DNA of 64,000 bases. Source: Planctomycetota bacterium (GTDB lineage: Bacteria; Planctomycetota; B15-G4; SIAN01). The notes beneath the pieces are model-generated. The model did not search any database, was not told the DNA's origin, and worked only from the letters and a program-made list of their open reading frames with translations. A program made the translations under genes and the position numbers. Positions within the stretch are counted from its first letter, which is position 1. The number at the start of each line of letters is the position of its first letter. Positions 8,234 to 17,299 of this stretch are shown here, one piece after another. The stretch covers positions 62,001-126,000 of the forward strand of contig JAEUIC010000028.1 of assembly GCA_016795285.1 (NCBI GenBank). Direction: 5' to 3'.

Positions 8234-10513
8234 TCAGAAGAGCTCGCAGACGAACTGCAGCGTCGGCGTCGTCTCGCCGGCGAAGAGCGCGTGCTTCAGC
8301 TCCGCGTTCCAGGCGACATCGCCGCGCTGCGCCGCGACGCCGAGCGCGGCGAGCGCCCGTTCGCGGGTCGGGTCGTCGCGCGCCGGGTCGAAGGCGATCG
8401 CCGACAGGCCGGGGAGCGCGCGCCGATCGCCGATCTCGCCGAGCGTCCGCGCCAGCGCGCCGCGCACCGCGTCGTTGCCGGTGGTCGAGAGCGCGCTCAC
8501 CAGCGGCGTGATCACCATCGGATCGGCGAGGCAGCCGAGCGCGTAGCCCGCCGCGAAGCCGAGCCGCGGATCGTTCGCGCCGACGCAGAGCTCGAGTAGC
8601 TCGTCGCGCTGCGAACGGGCGCCGAGCAGGCCGAGCGCGTAGACCGCGTGGGCCGCGACCTGCGGATCGCCGGTGCCGTCGGTCGCCGCGATGCAGAGCG
8701 GGAGCGCCGCCGCGTCGCGCGCCAGGCCGATCGCGAGGAAGGCGGCGCTGCGCACCGGTTGCGCGGCGGCATCGGCGGCCAGCGCGCGCAGCTCCGGCAG
8801 CAGCTCGGCGGCGAGCGGATGGCCGCCGCGCGCGAAGAGGCCGGCGGCGAGCGCGTGCCACGGCACGTCGACCGCATGGCGCAGTCGCCCGCGCACGCCA
8901 TCGAGCTGGAACGTGGCGAGCTTCTGCGCCACCACCGGGTCGAGCGCCGCGCCGCTCTTCAGCGCGAGCTCGCCGAGCGCGAGGAGCGCGGCCTGGCGCG
9001 CCTCGACGTCGACGTCGCGCTTGGCCAACGCGAGCAGCGCGTCGAAGAGCTCCGGCTCGAGCGAATCGCCGAGCTGGCCGAGCGCGTGCGCCGCGGCAGC
9101 GCGCAGCTCGCGCGGACCGCGGAAGCGGGCCACGAGGTCATGCAGGCGCGGCAGCGCGGCGCGCGCGTCGGCGAGCGCCAACGCGCACGGCACCTGCGCC
9201 AGCACCGCCGCCGGCAGCGCCGCATCGTCGAGCGCCGCGAGCAGCGCCTGCGTGGCGGGCAGCTGCTCTTCCGCGCGGGCGGCCGCGAGGCCGAGGCCGA
9301 TCACCGCTGCCGCCGCGAGGTCGACGTGCGCGGCCGGCTGATCGCGCAGCACTTCGGCGAGCGGCGCCACCGCGTGGCCGCAGCGGCCGAGCGCGATCGC
9401 CGCGATGGCGCGCAGCGACTCGGGGATCGGGCCGCTGCGGTCCATCAGCGCGCGCCCCTCGGCATCGTCGCGGACCAGCGCGGCGAGCGGCGCGCTCGCC
9501 TCCGGCTGGCCGAGCATGGCGAGCAGCAGCGGCGCCCATTCGCGGTCGGGGTGGTGCTCGTCGCCGAGGAACTGCACGGTCGCCGCGACGATGGCGGGCG
9601 CATCCTGCCCGTTCGTCGAACGCGCCCACATGCCGATCGCCGTGGCGCGCAGGTCGGGATCGCTGCTCACCGCGACGAAGCGATCGGCCAGCTCCGCCCG
9701 CTCGCTGTCGTTCACGCGCCAGCTGTCGCGCACGTCGGTCGGCGTCGCCGCGAAGTCGCCGCGGTAGAGCTCGCGGACGGCGAGGAAGCGGTCGAGGTTC
9801 GATTGCCACCAGTTCGCGACGTCGAGCGTCGTCACCTCCGCGACGCGCCGCGCGGCGCCGGTGACGCCCGCCTTCGCGCCCGGCGTCGGGCCGCCGGCCG
9901 GACCTCCGGGCAGCGTCGGAACCGCCGATCCTCTTGGGCCGGAGGGAGTCGGCGTCGTTCCGACGCTCGAGCGCGTGCCGGTCGTGTCCGGCGTGGGCGG
10001 CGCCGGAGGGGGGACGTGCGTGCCCGGCGCCTGGATGTAGGCCGCCTCGTCGAGCGTGAGGCCGAGCGAGTCGAGCACGGCGAGCAGCTGCGGATCGTCG
10101 GGGAACTCGTTCACGTAGGCGTCGTTGCGCTCCTGCGCCAGCGCCACCACGAGGTCGCGGTGGCCGCAGCCGTCGAGGACGGCGGCGAGCGCGCAGCGGG
10201 TCCCTTGGTCATCGATGAAGAGCGGCAGGTCGCGCGGCCAGAGTTCGAAGTCGCGCGTGAACTCGCCGCGCTCGGCGTACTGCTGCAGCAGCGCCAGCGA
10301 GCGCAGCCGCGCGGTCACCTTCGCCGCCGGCCACGCGCTCACCTCGCGCCGCCCGAGCTCGACGACGACCCGCTGCAGGTGGCGTCGCTTGCCGGCGATC
10401 TCCTGCTCCGGCGTCGGGGCACCGAGGGGCGGAGCCTCGCCCTCTCCAGCGAAGGCGGCGCTCGCCAGCAGGGCGAAGAGCGGGAGGGAGAACGGGCGCA
10501 GGGAGTTGGGCAT
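8234..10513 (-). CDS. Secreted HEAT-repeat protein
   Basis: 759-aa exported protein. The ATG at 10513 is followed by a clear signal peptide (LPLFALLASAAFAGEGEA) and preceded by GGAGAG 8 nt upstream; the frame continues upstream to 11251, but that stretch has no coding character. The first ~180 residues form a globular domain (CALAAVLDGCGHRDLVVALA). A low-complexity Pro/Thr/Gly linker follows (residues ~200-250), and then about 500 residues of alanine/leucine-rich helical pairs typical of HEAT/PBS-lyase repeats, with recurring GLGLAAARAE, ALGQLGDS and ALGEIGDRRALP-type turns. HEAT arrays are protein-interaction scaffolds; no partner is evident. A TACGAT sequence (complement of 10553-10558) about 40 bp upstream is a possible -10 element. 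Confidence 0.88.
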   Translation of the reverse strand: MPNSLRPFSLPLFALLASAAFAGEGEAPPLGAPTPEQEIAGKRRHLQRVVVELGRREVSAWPAAKVTARLRSLALLQQYAERGEFTRDFELWPRDLPLFIDDQGTRCALAAVLDGCGHRDLVVALAQERNDAYVNEFPDDPQLLAVLDSLGLTLDEAAYIQAPGTHVPPPAPPTPDTTGTRSSVGTTPTPSGPRGSAVPTLPGGPAGGPTPGAKAGVTGAARRVAEVTTLDVANWWQSNLDRFLAVRELYRGDFAATPTDVRDSWRVNDSERAELADRFVAVSSDPDLRATAIGMWARSTNGQDAPAIVAATVQFLGDEHHPDREWAPLLLAMLGQPEASAPLAALVRDDAEGRALMDRSGPIPESLRAIAAIALGRCGHAVAPLAEVLRDQPAAHVDLAAAAVIGLGLAAARAEEQLPATQALLAALDDAALPAAVLAQVPCALALADARAALPRLHDLVARFRGPRELRAAAAHALGQLGDSLEPELFDALLALAKRDVDVEARQAALLALGELALKSGAALDPVVAQKLATFQLDGVRGRLRHAVDVPWHALAAGLFARGGHPLAAELLPELRALAADAAAQPVRSAAFLAIGLARDAAALPLCIAATDGTGDPQVAAHAVYALGLLGARSQRDELLELCVGANDPRLGFAAGYALGCLADPMVITPLVSALSTTGNDAVRGALARTLGEIGDRRALPGLSAIAFDPARDDPTRERALAALGVAAQRGDVAWNAELKHALFAGETTPTLQFVCELF

Positions 10514-10928
10514 GAGTGGCTCTCCGAAGGGGGACGGTGCGCCGACTCGCAAATCGTAGAGCAGATTCCGCAGTGCCAGGAAGTTGTCACCAGACGCGCG
10601 GAATGCTGCACCCACCCCGGAGGAACGGCTCCAGTCCGCCGTTCGCGTGCGGTGCTGCGCGAGCCTTCCGCTGCGACGCCGTGCGCTTCGCGACGGCATG
10701 CGCCACCGATTCGCCACGTTTCGCACGGACTTCCGCGCCGATCGGCAGGAATGGACGTGCGGCGAGCAGAGAGTGCAACGCGCCCCACTCGGCGCACCGT
10801 CGTCCGCCGGGCGCTCCGTCTTGCGCGCCGCGGCACCGCGATTGCCAATCGTCTCTTGCCTCGTCCGCGCCCTCCTGCAGCCAGCGATGCGCTGCACGCG
10901 GCCGGCGGCGAGCGCAAGGGAGGGAGTC
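10514..10928. other. Divergent intergenic region (415 bp)
   Basis: The longest gene-free stretch in the window, lying between two divergent genes for exported proteins and so expected to hold two promoters. On the minus side TACGAT at 10553-10558 is a weak -10 candidate. On the plus side I see no convincing promoter hexamers, only the GGAGGGAG ribosome-binding site just before 10929. Reading frames crossing it are arginine/proline-rich shadow frames without a usable start. No tRNA, hairpin or repeat was seen. Confidence 0.6.
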
Positions 10929-12284
10929 ATGCAGACGTTCCGGATGCACCGTCGTTCCATGGTCGCTACGAGCCTCGGCCTCCTCGCCGCCACCTTCGCT
11001 GGACCGCAGGCCCCAGCGCAGCAGTGGGGGCTTCCGACGCCGATCGCTGCCCCCGACTTCAGCGTGATCCAGCTCGATGCCACCGTCGTGATGGACCGTT
11101 TCGGCGGCGCCATCGCCGCGTGGTCGCAGCAGAGCGCCGGCCCCCAAGCGGCGTTCCAGCGCGCCGGCGGCAGTTGGTCCACGCCGACCAAGCTCTCCGG
11201 ACCGAAGAGCTTCGCGCTCGACACCACGGTCGCGGTGGGCGCCGATGGCACGGCCGTCGCCCTCTGGGTCGACGTGATCCCCGGTCGCTACGGACGCACG
11301 CAGATGGAGGCGTCCACGCTGCTGCCCGGCGCCACGAGTTGGAGCAGCGCCGACGTCCTGTCGCCGATCGACAAGACGTTGAGCCAGCCGCAGGTCGCGA
11401 TCGACGGTCGCGGGAACGCGCTGGTCACGTGGCTCCACTCCGACGGCACCCATCTCCGCGTGCAAGCCGTCGAGCGCCCCGCGGGCGGCAGTTGGTCTGC
11501 GCCCGTCGACTTGAGCTCGCCGTCGACGAACGCCGGCAGGCCGCAACTCGCCATCGATGCGCTCGGCCACGCGGTCGTCGCGTGGCGCTCGTCGAGCAGT
11601 GGTGGCGCGCCGCATCGGATCGAGGTCGCGCTGCGCAGCGGCGATGGCCGTTTCACCGCGCCGCGGACGATCAGCGCCCCGGCCAACGGCGTCTGGGGGC
11701 CGCAGGTCGCCATCGACGCCTTCGGCCGCAGTGCGGTCGTGTGGGAGGCGGGCGGCGCCGTGCTGGCCGCGACGCAGTCGGTGCGCGGCGGCGCGTTCAG
11801 CTCGCCGCTGCAGCTCTCCGCCGTCGGCGAGACGAGCGACTCCGCGGCGCTCGCGGCGGATGACGCGGGCAACCTCGTGGTCGCCTTCCGGGCGCTCCTC
11901 GCGCCGCCGATCGCGACGCATGCGACGCGCGTCGTGACGCGCGCCGCCGGTGCGACGACTTGGACCGCGCCACGGACCCTCTCCGGGACGAGCCTTTGGT
12001 GGATGGAGGATGTCGGTCCGCCGCAGGTGGCGGCGAGCGCCGACGGGTCGTTGCTGCTGGTCACCTGGGAGGACAACCTCTCGACGATGGTCCGCGCGGC
12101 GAGCTACGGCGCCTTCTTCGTCGGAGGCAAGGCGTGGGGGCCGGCGCAGACGATCGCCGATGACGCGCTCTGGGACGACCCGTTGCCGGTCGCGGCGGGG
12201 CCGAACGGCAGCGCGCGCGTCCTGTTCGCGCGGGCACTGTCGCACTACCAGTCGCAGTTGAACGCGCTGCCGCTCGGGCGGTGA
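10929..12284 (+). CDS. Secreted beta-propeller-like repeat protein
   Basis: 451-aa exported protein of unknown function. The signal peptide is MHRRSMVATSLGLLAATFAG with APAQQ after it. The mature part consists of about seven repeats of roughly 50 residues. Each contains a strand signature of the type PQVAIDGRGNALVTW, seen again as PQLAIDALGHAVVAW, PQVAIDAFGRSAVVW and AALAADDAGNLVVAF. This pattern (hydrophobic, Ala/Ile-Asp, Gly, then VVAW) is typical of BNR/sialidase-like propeller blades found in many surface proteins. GGAGGGAG lies 4-8 nt before the ATG at 10929; a second ATG six codons later (MHRRS) is possible. It is monocistronic, with a hairpin after the stop. No enzymatic residues can be identified. 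Confidence 0.85.
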   Translation: MQTFRMHRRSMVATSLGLLAATFAGPQAPAQQWGLPTPIAAPDFSVIQLDATVVMDRFGGAIAAWSQQSAGPQAAFQRAGGSWSTPTKLSGPKSFALDTTVAVGADGTAVALWVDVIPGRYGRTQMEASTLLPGATSWSSADVLSPIDKTLSQPQVAIDGRGNALVTWLHSDGTHLRVQAVERPAGGSWSAPVDLSSPSTNAGRPQLAIDALGHAVVAWRSSSSGGAPHRIEVALRSGDGRFTAPRTISAPANGVWGPQVAIDAFGRSAVVWEAGGAVLAATQSVRGGAFSSPLQLSAVGETSDSAALAADDAGNLVVAFRALLAPPIATHATRVVTRAAGATTWTAPRTLSGTSLWWMEDVGPPQVAASADGSLLLVTWEDNLSTMVRAASYGAFFVGGKAWGPAQTIADDALWDDPLPVAAGPNGSARVLFARALSHYQSQLNALPLGR

Positions 12285-12323
12285 GCGCGGCGGCCCCCCG
12301 GCGCGGCGGCGACGGCGGCGGAA

Positions 12324-12352
12324 CGGGAGCGCGCAGGTTTCGTACGCTCCCG
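12324..12352 (+). terminator. Hairpin downstream of the propeller gene
   Basis: A perfect 8-bp inverted repeat (CGGGAGCG / CGCTCCCG) with a 13-nt loop lies 40 bp after the stop codon at 12284. There is no T-tract, so intrinsic termination is possible but unproven. Confidence 0.35.
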
Positions 12353-12435
12353 GTCCGCGGTCGCCAGCCGCGATCTCGCGCTCGACCTCGCGACGGAGCT
12401 CGCGCGGGTCGCGCCTGGACGGGGAGCTGCTCGTG

Positions 12436-13425
12436 ATGGAATCGACTTCGGCCGGCCCGATCGCTGCAGGAACGGCGGTGGAGCGAGCGACGGGGCGGCG
12501 CAGCGCGCGGCGGCTCGGACTCCTCGTCAGCCTGATCGCCGGCCTCGTGCCCTGGCTCGCTCCCGACGCCGCCGCGCAGCGCTCGACGACGCGCTTCCAA
12601 TGGCAGGGGCAGGAGGTCGCCACCGATTGCGGCGTGCCGCGCGTCGGCAAGTACTCGATCGCCGATCTGCAGGTGGGGCAGCCGTGGCGGCTCGGGGCCG
12701 GGCCGGCGAGTTCGCTCACGACCGGTGCGCCGCTCCTCGCCGGTGAGTTGGTCGTGCCGCCGGGGAGCTACCGGATCCAGCTGCTGCGGCCGCAGTCGGA
12801 GAAGTACGAGCTGCTGGTCGAGGGGGCGGGGCGCGCCTTCTCGCTGAATGCCAACGTGAGCCTGCCGGGGACGCTCGGCGAGGCGAAGCCGGCGTCGAGC
12901 AAGCTCGAGACGACGCTCGCCGCCGCCGGCGACTCCGACGACAAGGAGCTGCGGCCGCTCCAGTTCGCGATCACGTTCGGTGTGCCGCGGATCACCGTCC
13001 CGTTCACGATGGTCGGCTCGACCGTCAAGAAGGCGAGCGGCGCCACCGTGGCCGGCTTCAAGCTGCCGCAGGAGTGGCTCGAGAAGCGCCTCTCCGGCTC
13101 GACCGCCTCGCCGGTCGCGTCCGTCACCTTCGCCTCCGCCCCGAAGGACGCGCCGAAGGTCTACAACCTGCTGCTCGGCGAGACGCGCGTCGATCTGATG
13201 GCCCACGATGCGCCGAGCAGCGACGCCTTCTCGCCGCTCGCCGCCCATGTCGCGAAGTGGGACCGCAAGGGGAGCGTGACCTGGAGCGAGGGAGCGGAAG
13301 CGGTCGACCACTTCACGCTCGAGGACGCGAAGCACGAGAAGGGCAAGGAGCTGCGGCTCTTCGTGCGGCTCGGCAAGCGCAAGGGCGAGATCGTCGTGCC
13401 ACTCGGAGCGGCGACGAAGGAGTGA
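12436..13425 (+). CDS. Exported protein, distantly DUF2911-like
   Basis: 329-aa protein with a long N-region and signal sequence (RLGLLVSLIAGLVPWLAPDAAAQ). The segment PWRLGAGPASSLTTGAPLL followed by LVVPPGSYRI resembles the WRtGAN...lpAGtY core of DUF2911 proteins, beta-rich exported proteins of unknown function. The match is partial and is offered as a possibility only. The C-terminal half (VYNLLLGETRVDLMAHDAP, then ELRLFVRLGKRKGEIVVPL) is a second beta-rich part. The ATG at 12436 is preceded by GGGGAG with 9 nt spacing; a GTG directly before it (12433) could also be used. It is not clearly linked to the cytochrome operon that follows, being separated from it by about 200 bp. Confidence 0.82.
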   Translation: MESTSAGPIAAGTAVERATGRRSARRLGLLVSLIAGLVPWLAPDAAAQRSTTRFQWQGQEVATDCGVPRVGKYSIADLQVGQPWRLGAGPASSLTTGAPLLAGELVVPPGSYRIQLLRPQSEKYELLVEGAGRAFSLNANVSLPGTLGEAKPASSKLETTLAAAGDSDDKELRPLQFAITFGVPRITVPFTMVGSTVKKASGATVAGFKLPQEWLEKRLSGSTASPVASVTFASAPKDAPKVYNLLLGETRVDLMAHDAPSSDAFSPLAAHVAKWDRKGSVTWSEGAEAVDHFTLEDAKHEKGKELRLFVRLGKRKGEIVVPLGAATKE

Positions 13426-13628
13426 CCGCCGGTTCGGGAGACGCTCCGCCGCGCGCGGCGAACGCCCCCATGCGAGATGGGGTGGTTCTCCCGAAGTCAC
13501 TGGTGGAGTTGGGACGTATCGCCCGACTGATCGCGCTCGCGCCGCGGCCGGCCGGGGAGGATTCGACGGTCTACCGTTCGCATGACGACGATCCATCGAC
13601 TCCGAAGGCGGATCGAAAGGAGCGGGTC

Positions 13629-14345
13629 ATGACGAGTGCGCGACAGGGTTTCTTCAGCATCGTGGCGGCGGCCGGTCTGTGCGCCGTGATCGTGGGGACC
13701 GCCGACGCGAGCCGCAGCGCCGCGATCGCGAACGGGCCGCCCGCGAGCGCGGCACCCGCGAAGTACATCGGCTCCGCGAAGTGCAAGAACTGTCACGCCA
13801 ACAAGGCGCACGGCGACCAGTTCGGCCGCTGGAAGGAAGAGAAGCACTCCCAGGCCTTCACGTCGCTCGCCTCGCCCGCGGCGCTCGCCGCCGGCAAGGA
13901 GCGCGGCGTCGCCGAGCCGCAGAAGGATGCGGCCTGCCTCAAGTGCCATGTGACGGCGGCATCCGAGCCGGCCGAGCGGCTCGCCAAGGGGTTCGACCCG
14001 AAGGAAGGGGTCGGCTGCGAGACCTGCCACGGCCCGGGTGAGGCGCACTTCAAGGCGCGCATGGCCGCCGCGGCGGCCGCCGAGGGCGAAGAGGGATTCG
14101 GCGACGAAGCGGCCGCTCCTGCCGCGGTGAAGCTCCCCGACGGCGAGATCGTCCTGCGCCCGAAGGTCGAACTCTGCGTGCAGTGCCACAACAAGGAGAG
14201 CCCGACCTTCAAGCCGTTCTGCATGAAGGAGCGGGTGAAGGAGATCGCCCACTTCGATCCGCGCAAGCCGCGCACGCCCGATCAGCTCGCCGGCAAGGAC
14301 TTCGACTGCCTGCCCGACTGCGAGAAGTGCAAGGGCGGCAAGTAG
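13629..14345 (+). CDS. Tetrahaem cytochrome c (c554-like)
   Basis: 238-aa periplasmic multihaem cytochrome. The signal peptide covers about residues 8-28 (IVAAAGLCAVIVGTADAS). Four CXXCH sites are present: CKNCH 52-56, CLKCH 103-107, CETCH 130-134 and CVQCH 183-187. The order and the YIGSAKCKNCH, GVGCETCHGPGEAH and LCVQCHNK contexts resemble cytochrome c554-type proteins. A C-terminal CLPDCEKCK cluster is not a haem motif and could bind metal or form a disulfide. AAAGGAG precedes the ATG at 13629, and the 200 bp upstream include TACCGT as a possible -10. It lies 73 bp before the pentahaem subunit of the Qrc/ACIII-like complex, so it is a plausible soluble electron carrier for that complex. 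Confidence 0.9.
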   Translation: MTSARQGFFSIVAAAGLCAVIVGTADASRSAAIANGPPASAAPAKYIGSAKCKNCHANKAHGDQFGRWKEEKHSQAFTSLASPAALAAGKERGVAEPQKDAACLKCHVTAASEPAERLAKGFDPKEGVGCETCHGPGEAHFKARMAAAAAAEGEEGFGDEAAAPAAVKLPDGEIVLRPKVELCVQCHNKESPTFKPFCMKERVKEIAHFDPRKPRTPDQLAGKDFDCLPDCEKCKGGK

Positions 14346-14418
14346 TCGGCGCGGCGCGAGCCACGACGGCGCGTCGGAATCACGGCGCGTCCAAACCACG
14401 GCGCAGCGGAGCGGGGCG

Positions 14419-14931
14419 ATGGCGGGGCTCAATCGGCGAACCGGGGCGGGAGTGGCGCTCGCGCTGCTGGTCGCCACCGGGATCGGGCCATCGAGCGCGC
14501 CGCCTCCGCTCGTCGTGCAGCCGCTGCCGTTCAACCATCAGCGCCACGTCGAAGAGGGGGTCGGCTGCACCGACTGCCACTCGCGCGCGGCGATCGCGGC
14601 GAAGGCGGGCCACCCGCTGCTGAAGGCGTGCTTGCTCTGCCACCAGGAGCAGAAGGGCGAGAGCGCCGCGGAAGCGAAGCTGCGCGAGTTCATCACCGCG
14701 AAGACGGAAGTGCCGTGGGTGCGCGTCAATCGCCTGGTCGGCCACGTCTACTTCAGCCATGAAGCGCATGTCACCCGCGGCCAGATGGACTGCGCGGAGT
14801 GCCACGGCGACATGAAGAGCAAGACGACGCCGACGACGGCATCGCAGATCGACCACCTCGACATGCGCGCCTGCATGGAGTGCCACGAGCGGCGCGGCGC
14901 GGCGAACGACTGCATCACCTGTCACCAGTGA
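14419..14931 (+). CDS. Pentahaem cytochrome c, QrcA/ActA-like subunit
   Basis: 170-aa cytochrome of the c3/c7 class, predicted to be the cytochrome subunit of the complex encoded downstream. Five CXXCH motifs are seen: CTDCH 50-54, CLLCH 71-75, CAECH 125-129, CMECH 152-156 and CITCH 165-169. Upstream histidines H40, H43, H114, H117 and H146 lie in the FNHQRH, FSHEAH and DHL contexts that supply distal ligands in class III cytochromes. The N-terminus is a hydrophobic signal or anchor (GVALALLVATGIGPSSA). ActA of alternative complex III and QrcA of the menaquinone reductase complex occupy this first position in their operons. The stop is only 10 bp before the molybdopterin-like subunit. Confidence 0.9.
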   Translation: MAGLNRRTGAGVALALLVATGIGPSSAPPPLVVQPLPFNHQRHVEEGVGCTDCHSRAAIAAKAGHPLLKACLLCHQEQKGESAAEAKLREFITAKTEVPWVRVNRLVGHVYFSHEAHVTRGQMDCAECHGDMKSKTTPTTASQIDHLDMRACMECHERRGAANDCITCHQ

Positions 14932-14941
14932 GCGCGACGCC

Positions 14942-17299
14942 ATGGCCACGCCCCTCGATCGCCGCCGCTTCCTCCGTCTCGCTGGCGCCGCCGCGGGCGG
15001 AGCGCTCGCCGCGGGCTGCCACCACGAAGAGGATCCCTACGACCTCGCGCGCCCCGACGTCCCCGGCGCCGACGGCTGGGTGCGCGGCGAGGAGCGCAAC
15101 GTCTCCACCGCCTGCGCGCAGTGTTCGGCGGGCTGCGGCACGCGCGTGCGCGTCGTGGAGGGGCGCGCGGTCAAGATCGAGGGGAACCCGCTCTCGCCGG
15201 TGAACCGCGGCGGCATCGGACCGCGCGGACTCGCGGCCGTGCAGTCGCTCTACGACCCCGATCGCATCAAGACGCCGCTGCGCCGCGTCGCCAAGGGGAG
15301 CGGGTCGAAGCTCGAGCCGATCGGCTGGGACGAGGCGCTCGCGCTGCTCGGCGAGCGACTCGCCGGTTTGCGCGAGCGCGGCACGCCGGAGCAGTTGGCG
15401 ATCGTCTGCGGCCGCGAGCGCGGACTCATGCTCGAGCTGTGGCAGCGCTTCGCCGCGGCGTTCGGGACGGCGAACCTCTTCGATGGCCGCGACAGCGCCG
15501 ATGGGGTGGTCGCCCACGCCGTGCGGTTGATGCAGGGCGGCCACGAACCGCCCGCCTACGACTGGGCGAACGCGCGCTACGTCGTGAGCCTCGGCTCGGC
15601 GCTGCTCGGCTCGTCGTGCCAGCTGGTCGCCTTCGCGCGCGCGCAGCAGGAGCGGCGGGTCGGGACGGCGGGCGGGCGCGCCAAGGTGGTCCACTTCGGC
15701 GCTTGGCGGTCGCGCACCGCGGTGAATGCCGACGAGCACCATCCGCTGCGGCCCGGCTCGGCGGCGGCGATCGCGCTCGGGCTCGCCCATCTGCTGGTCC
15801 GCGATGGCGCGCACGACGCCGCCTTCGTCGCCGCCCATGGCTTCGGTTTCGATCCGTGGACGGATGGTGCCGGCGTCGAGCGGCCCGGGCTCGCCGCGCG
15901 CCTCGCCGACTACTCGCCCGAACGCGTCGCTGAGCGGACTGGCGTGGCGGCCGCCGAGCTCGAGCGGATCGCCCGCGAGCTGGTCGCGCAGAAGCCGTCG
16001 TTCGTGGTGGCGGGTGGCGAAGAGCTGCTGCTCGCGAACGGTCTCGAGACGGCGCTGGCGGTCCATGCGCTGAACGGGCTGCTGGGTGCGATCGATCGGC
16101 CGGGCGGCTTGCTGACGCAGCGGCCGGCGCCGCTCGATCCGTGGCCCGACCTCGAGCCCGACGAGGTGGCGACGGCGGGACTCGCGCGCGCGCGCATCGA
16201 CGGCGTCGGCGCCACGCGCATGGCGTCGTGCGGCTCGCTGCAGGACGCGCTGCCGGCGGCGCTCGCGAGCGGCGCGGTCGACACGCTGCTGCTCCACTAC
16301 GCGAACCCCGCCTGGTCGCGGCCCGGCGCGGCGCAGTGGCGAGCGGCGCTGGCGAAGGTGCCGTTCGTCGTCAGCTTCAGCCCCTATCTCGACGAGACGT
16401 GCGCCGACTTCGCCGACCTCGTGCTGCCCGACTGCTCGTCGCTCGAGCGGTGGGAGGATGGCGCCGCGGCGCCGAGCGTCGGCTTCCCGCACTTCGGCAT
16501 CGCGCAACCGGCGGTGGCGACGCTCCACTCGACCCGTGCGACCGGCGATGTCGTGATCGCGCTGGCGAAGGCGGTGGGCGAACCGCTGGCGGCCGCCTTC
16601 CCGTGGAACGACTTCCGGGCAGCGCTCCTCAAGCGCGTGGCGGGCCTGCACAAGGCGGCGCGCGGCTCGATCGTCGAAGCGAAGGGCTCCGACTTCCTGA
16701 AGCGGTTGTGGGAAGAGGGGAGCTGGAGCGAGCCGGGCTACCGCTACGAGCAGTGGGACGAGGTGTTGACCACGCCGTCGGGTCGCTTCGAGTTCGCGCC
16801 GCAGCTCCTCGCGCAGGAGCGGGCGCAGATCGGCGCGGCGGGGGACGGCGACGTCGTGCCGCGCCACGTGGAACTGCCGGCGGCGCCGGCCGCGCGTCCG
16901 TGGTTGCTGATCGCCGTGCGACCCGCGAGCCACGCGACCGGCGGCGGCGCCAACCTGCCGTGGCTGCGGCGCGTGGCCACCGAGACGCAGCTGCCGGACG
17001 GCAGCACGGTCGCCGTGCTCCACCCGGAGACGGCGCGCGCGGCGGGCGTCGTCGCCGGCGCGGCGATCGCGATCGAGAGCGAGTTCGGCAAGGCGCGCGC
17101 GATCGCGCGGCTCGACCCGGCGACGGCGAAGGGGGTGGTGGTGGTGCCGGAAGGGGGAGGCCACACGGCGTTCGGTCGCTACGCGCGCGGCCGCGGCGCG
17201 AACGTGATGGAGCTGCTCGCCGCCGGAGCGACGGCGCCGCAGGGCAGCGTCGCCGCGGCGCGCGCCACCCATGTCGCGATCCAGAGGAGCGAAGCATGA
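14942..17299 (+). CDS. Molybdopterin-oxidoreductase-like catalytic-fold subunit, QrcB/ActB1-like
   Basis: 785-aa member of the molybdopterin oxidoreductase fold, exported by Tat (DRRRFLRLAGAAAGG) with a lipobox-like LAAGC at residue 26. An N-terminal CxxCxxxC is present (C58, C61, C65). The fourth cluster ligand, expected in NRGxxCxRG, is Gly93 (NRGGIGPRG), so a normal [4Fe-4S] site there is unlikely. Family landmarks continue: ALYDPDRIK-like SLYDPDRIK, FSPYLDETCADFADLVLPD and a C-terminal MopB-binding-type domain (HPETARAAGVVAGAAIAIES). In Qrc and alternative complex III this subunit lacks molybdenum catalysis and helps form a quinol-to-cytochrome wire; that role is inferred here. Its stop overlaps the next start (ATGA). 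Confidence 0.9.
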   Translation: MATPLDRRRFLRLAGAAAGGALAAGCHHEEDPYDLARPDVPGADGWVRGEERNVSTACAQCSAGCGTRVRVVEGRAVKIEGNPLSPVNRGGIGPRGLAAVQSLYDPDRIKTPLRRVAKGSGSKLEPIGWDEALALLGERLAGLRERGTPEQLAIVCGRERGLMLELWQRFAAAFGTANLFDGRDSADGVVAHAVRLMQGGHEPPAYDWANARYVVSLGSALLGSSCQLVAFARAQQERRVGTAGGRAKVVHFGAWRSRTAVNADEHHPLRPGSAAAIALGLAHLLVRDGAHDAAFVAAHGFGFDPWTDGAGVERPGLAARLADYSPERVAERTGVAAAELERIARELVAQKPSFVVAGGEELLLANGLETALAVHALNGLLGAIDRPGGLLTQRPAPLDPWPDLEPDEVATAGLARARIDGVGATRMASCGSLQDALPAALASGAVDTLLLHYANPAWSRPGAAQWRAALAKVPFVVSFSPYLDETCADFADLVLPDCSSLERWEDGAAAPSVGFPHFGIAQPAVATLHSTRATGDVVIALAKAVGEPLAAAFPWNDFRAALLKRVAGLHKAARGSIVEAKGSDFLKRLWEEGSWSEPGYRYEQWDEVLTTPSGRFEFAPQLLAQERAQIGAAGDGDVVPRHVELPAAPAARPWLLIAVRPASHATGGGANLPWLRRVATETQLPDGSTVAVLHPETARAAGVVAGAAIAIESEFGKARAIARLDPATAKGVVVVPEGGGHTAFGRYARGRGANVMELLAAGATAPQGSVAAARATHVAIQRSEA

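Noticed and set aside
3957..8546. 1,529-codon plus-strand frame
   Set aside because: It crosses the adaptor, PrsW-like and orphan genes in conflicting frames, lacks any recognisable motif and has no start signal.
14915..17272. Minus-strand frame the same length as the molybdopterin-like gene
   Set aside because: It is the mirror frame of the real gene; its translation is Arg/His/Gln-rich with no family signature.
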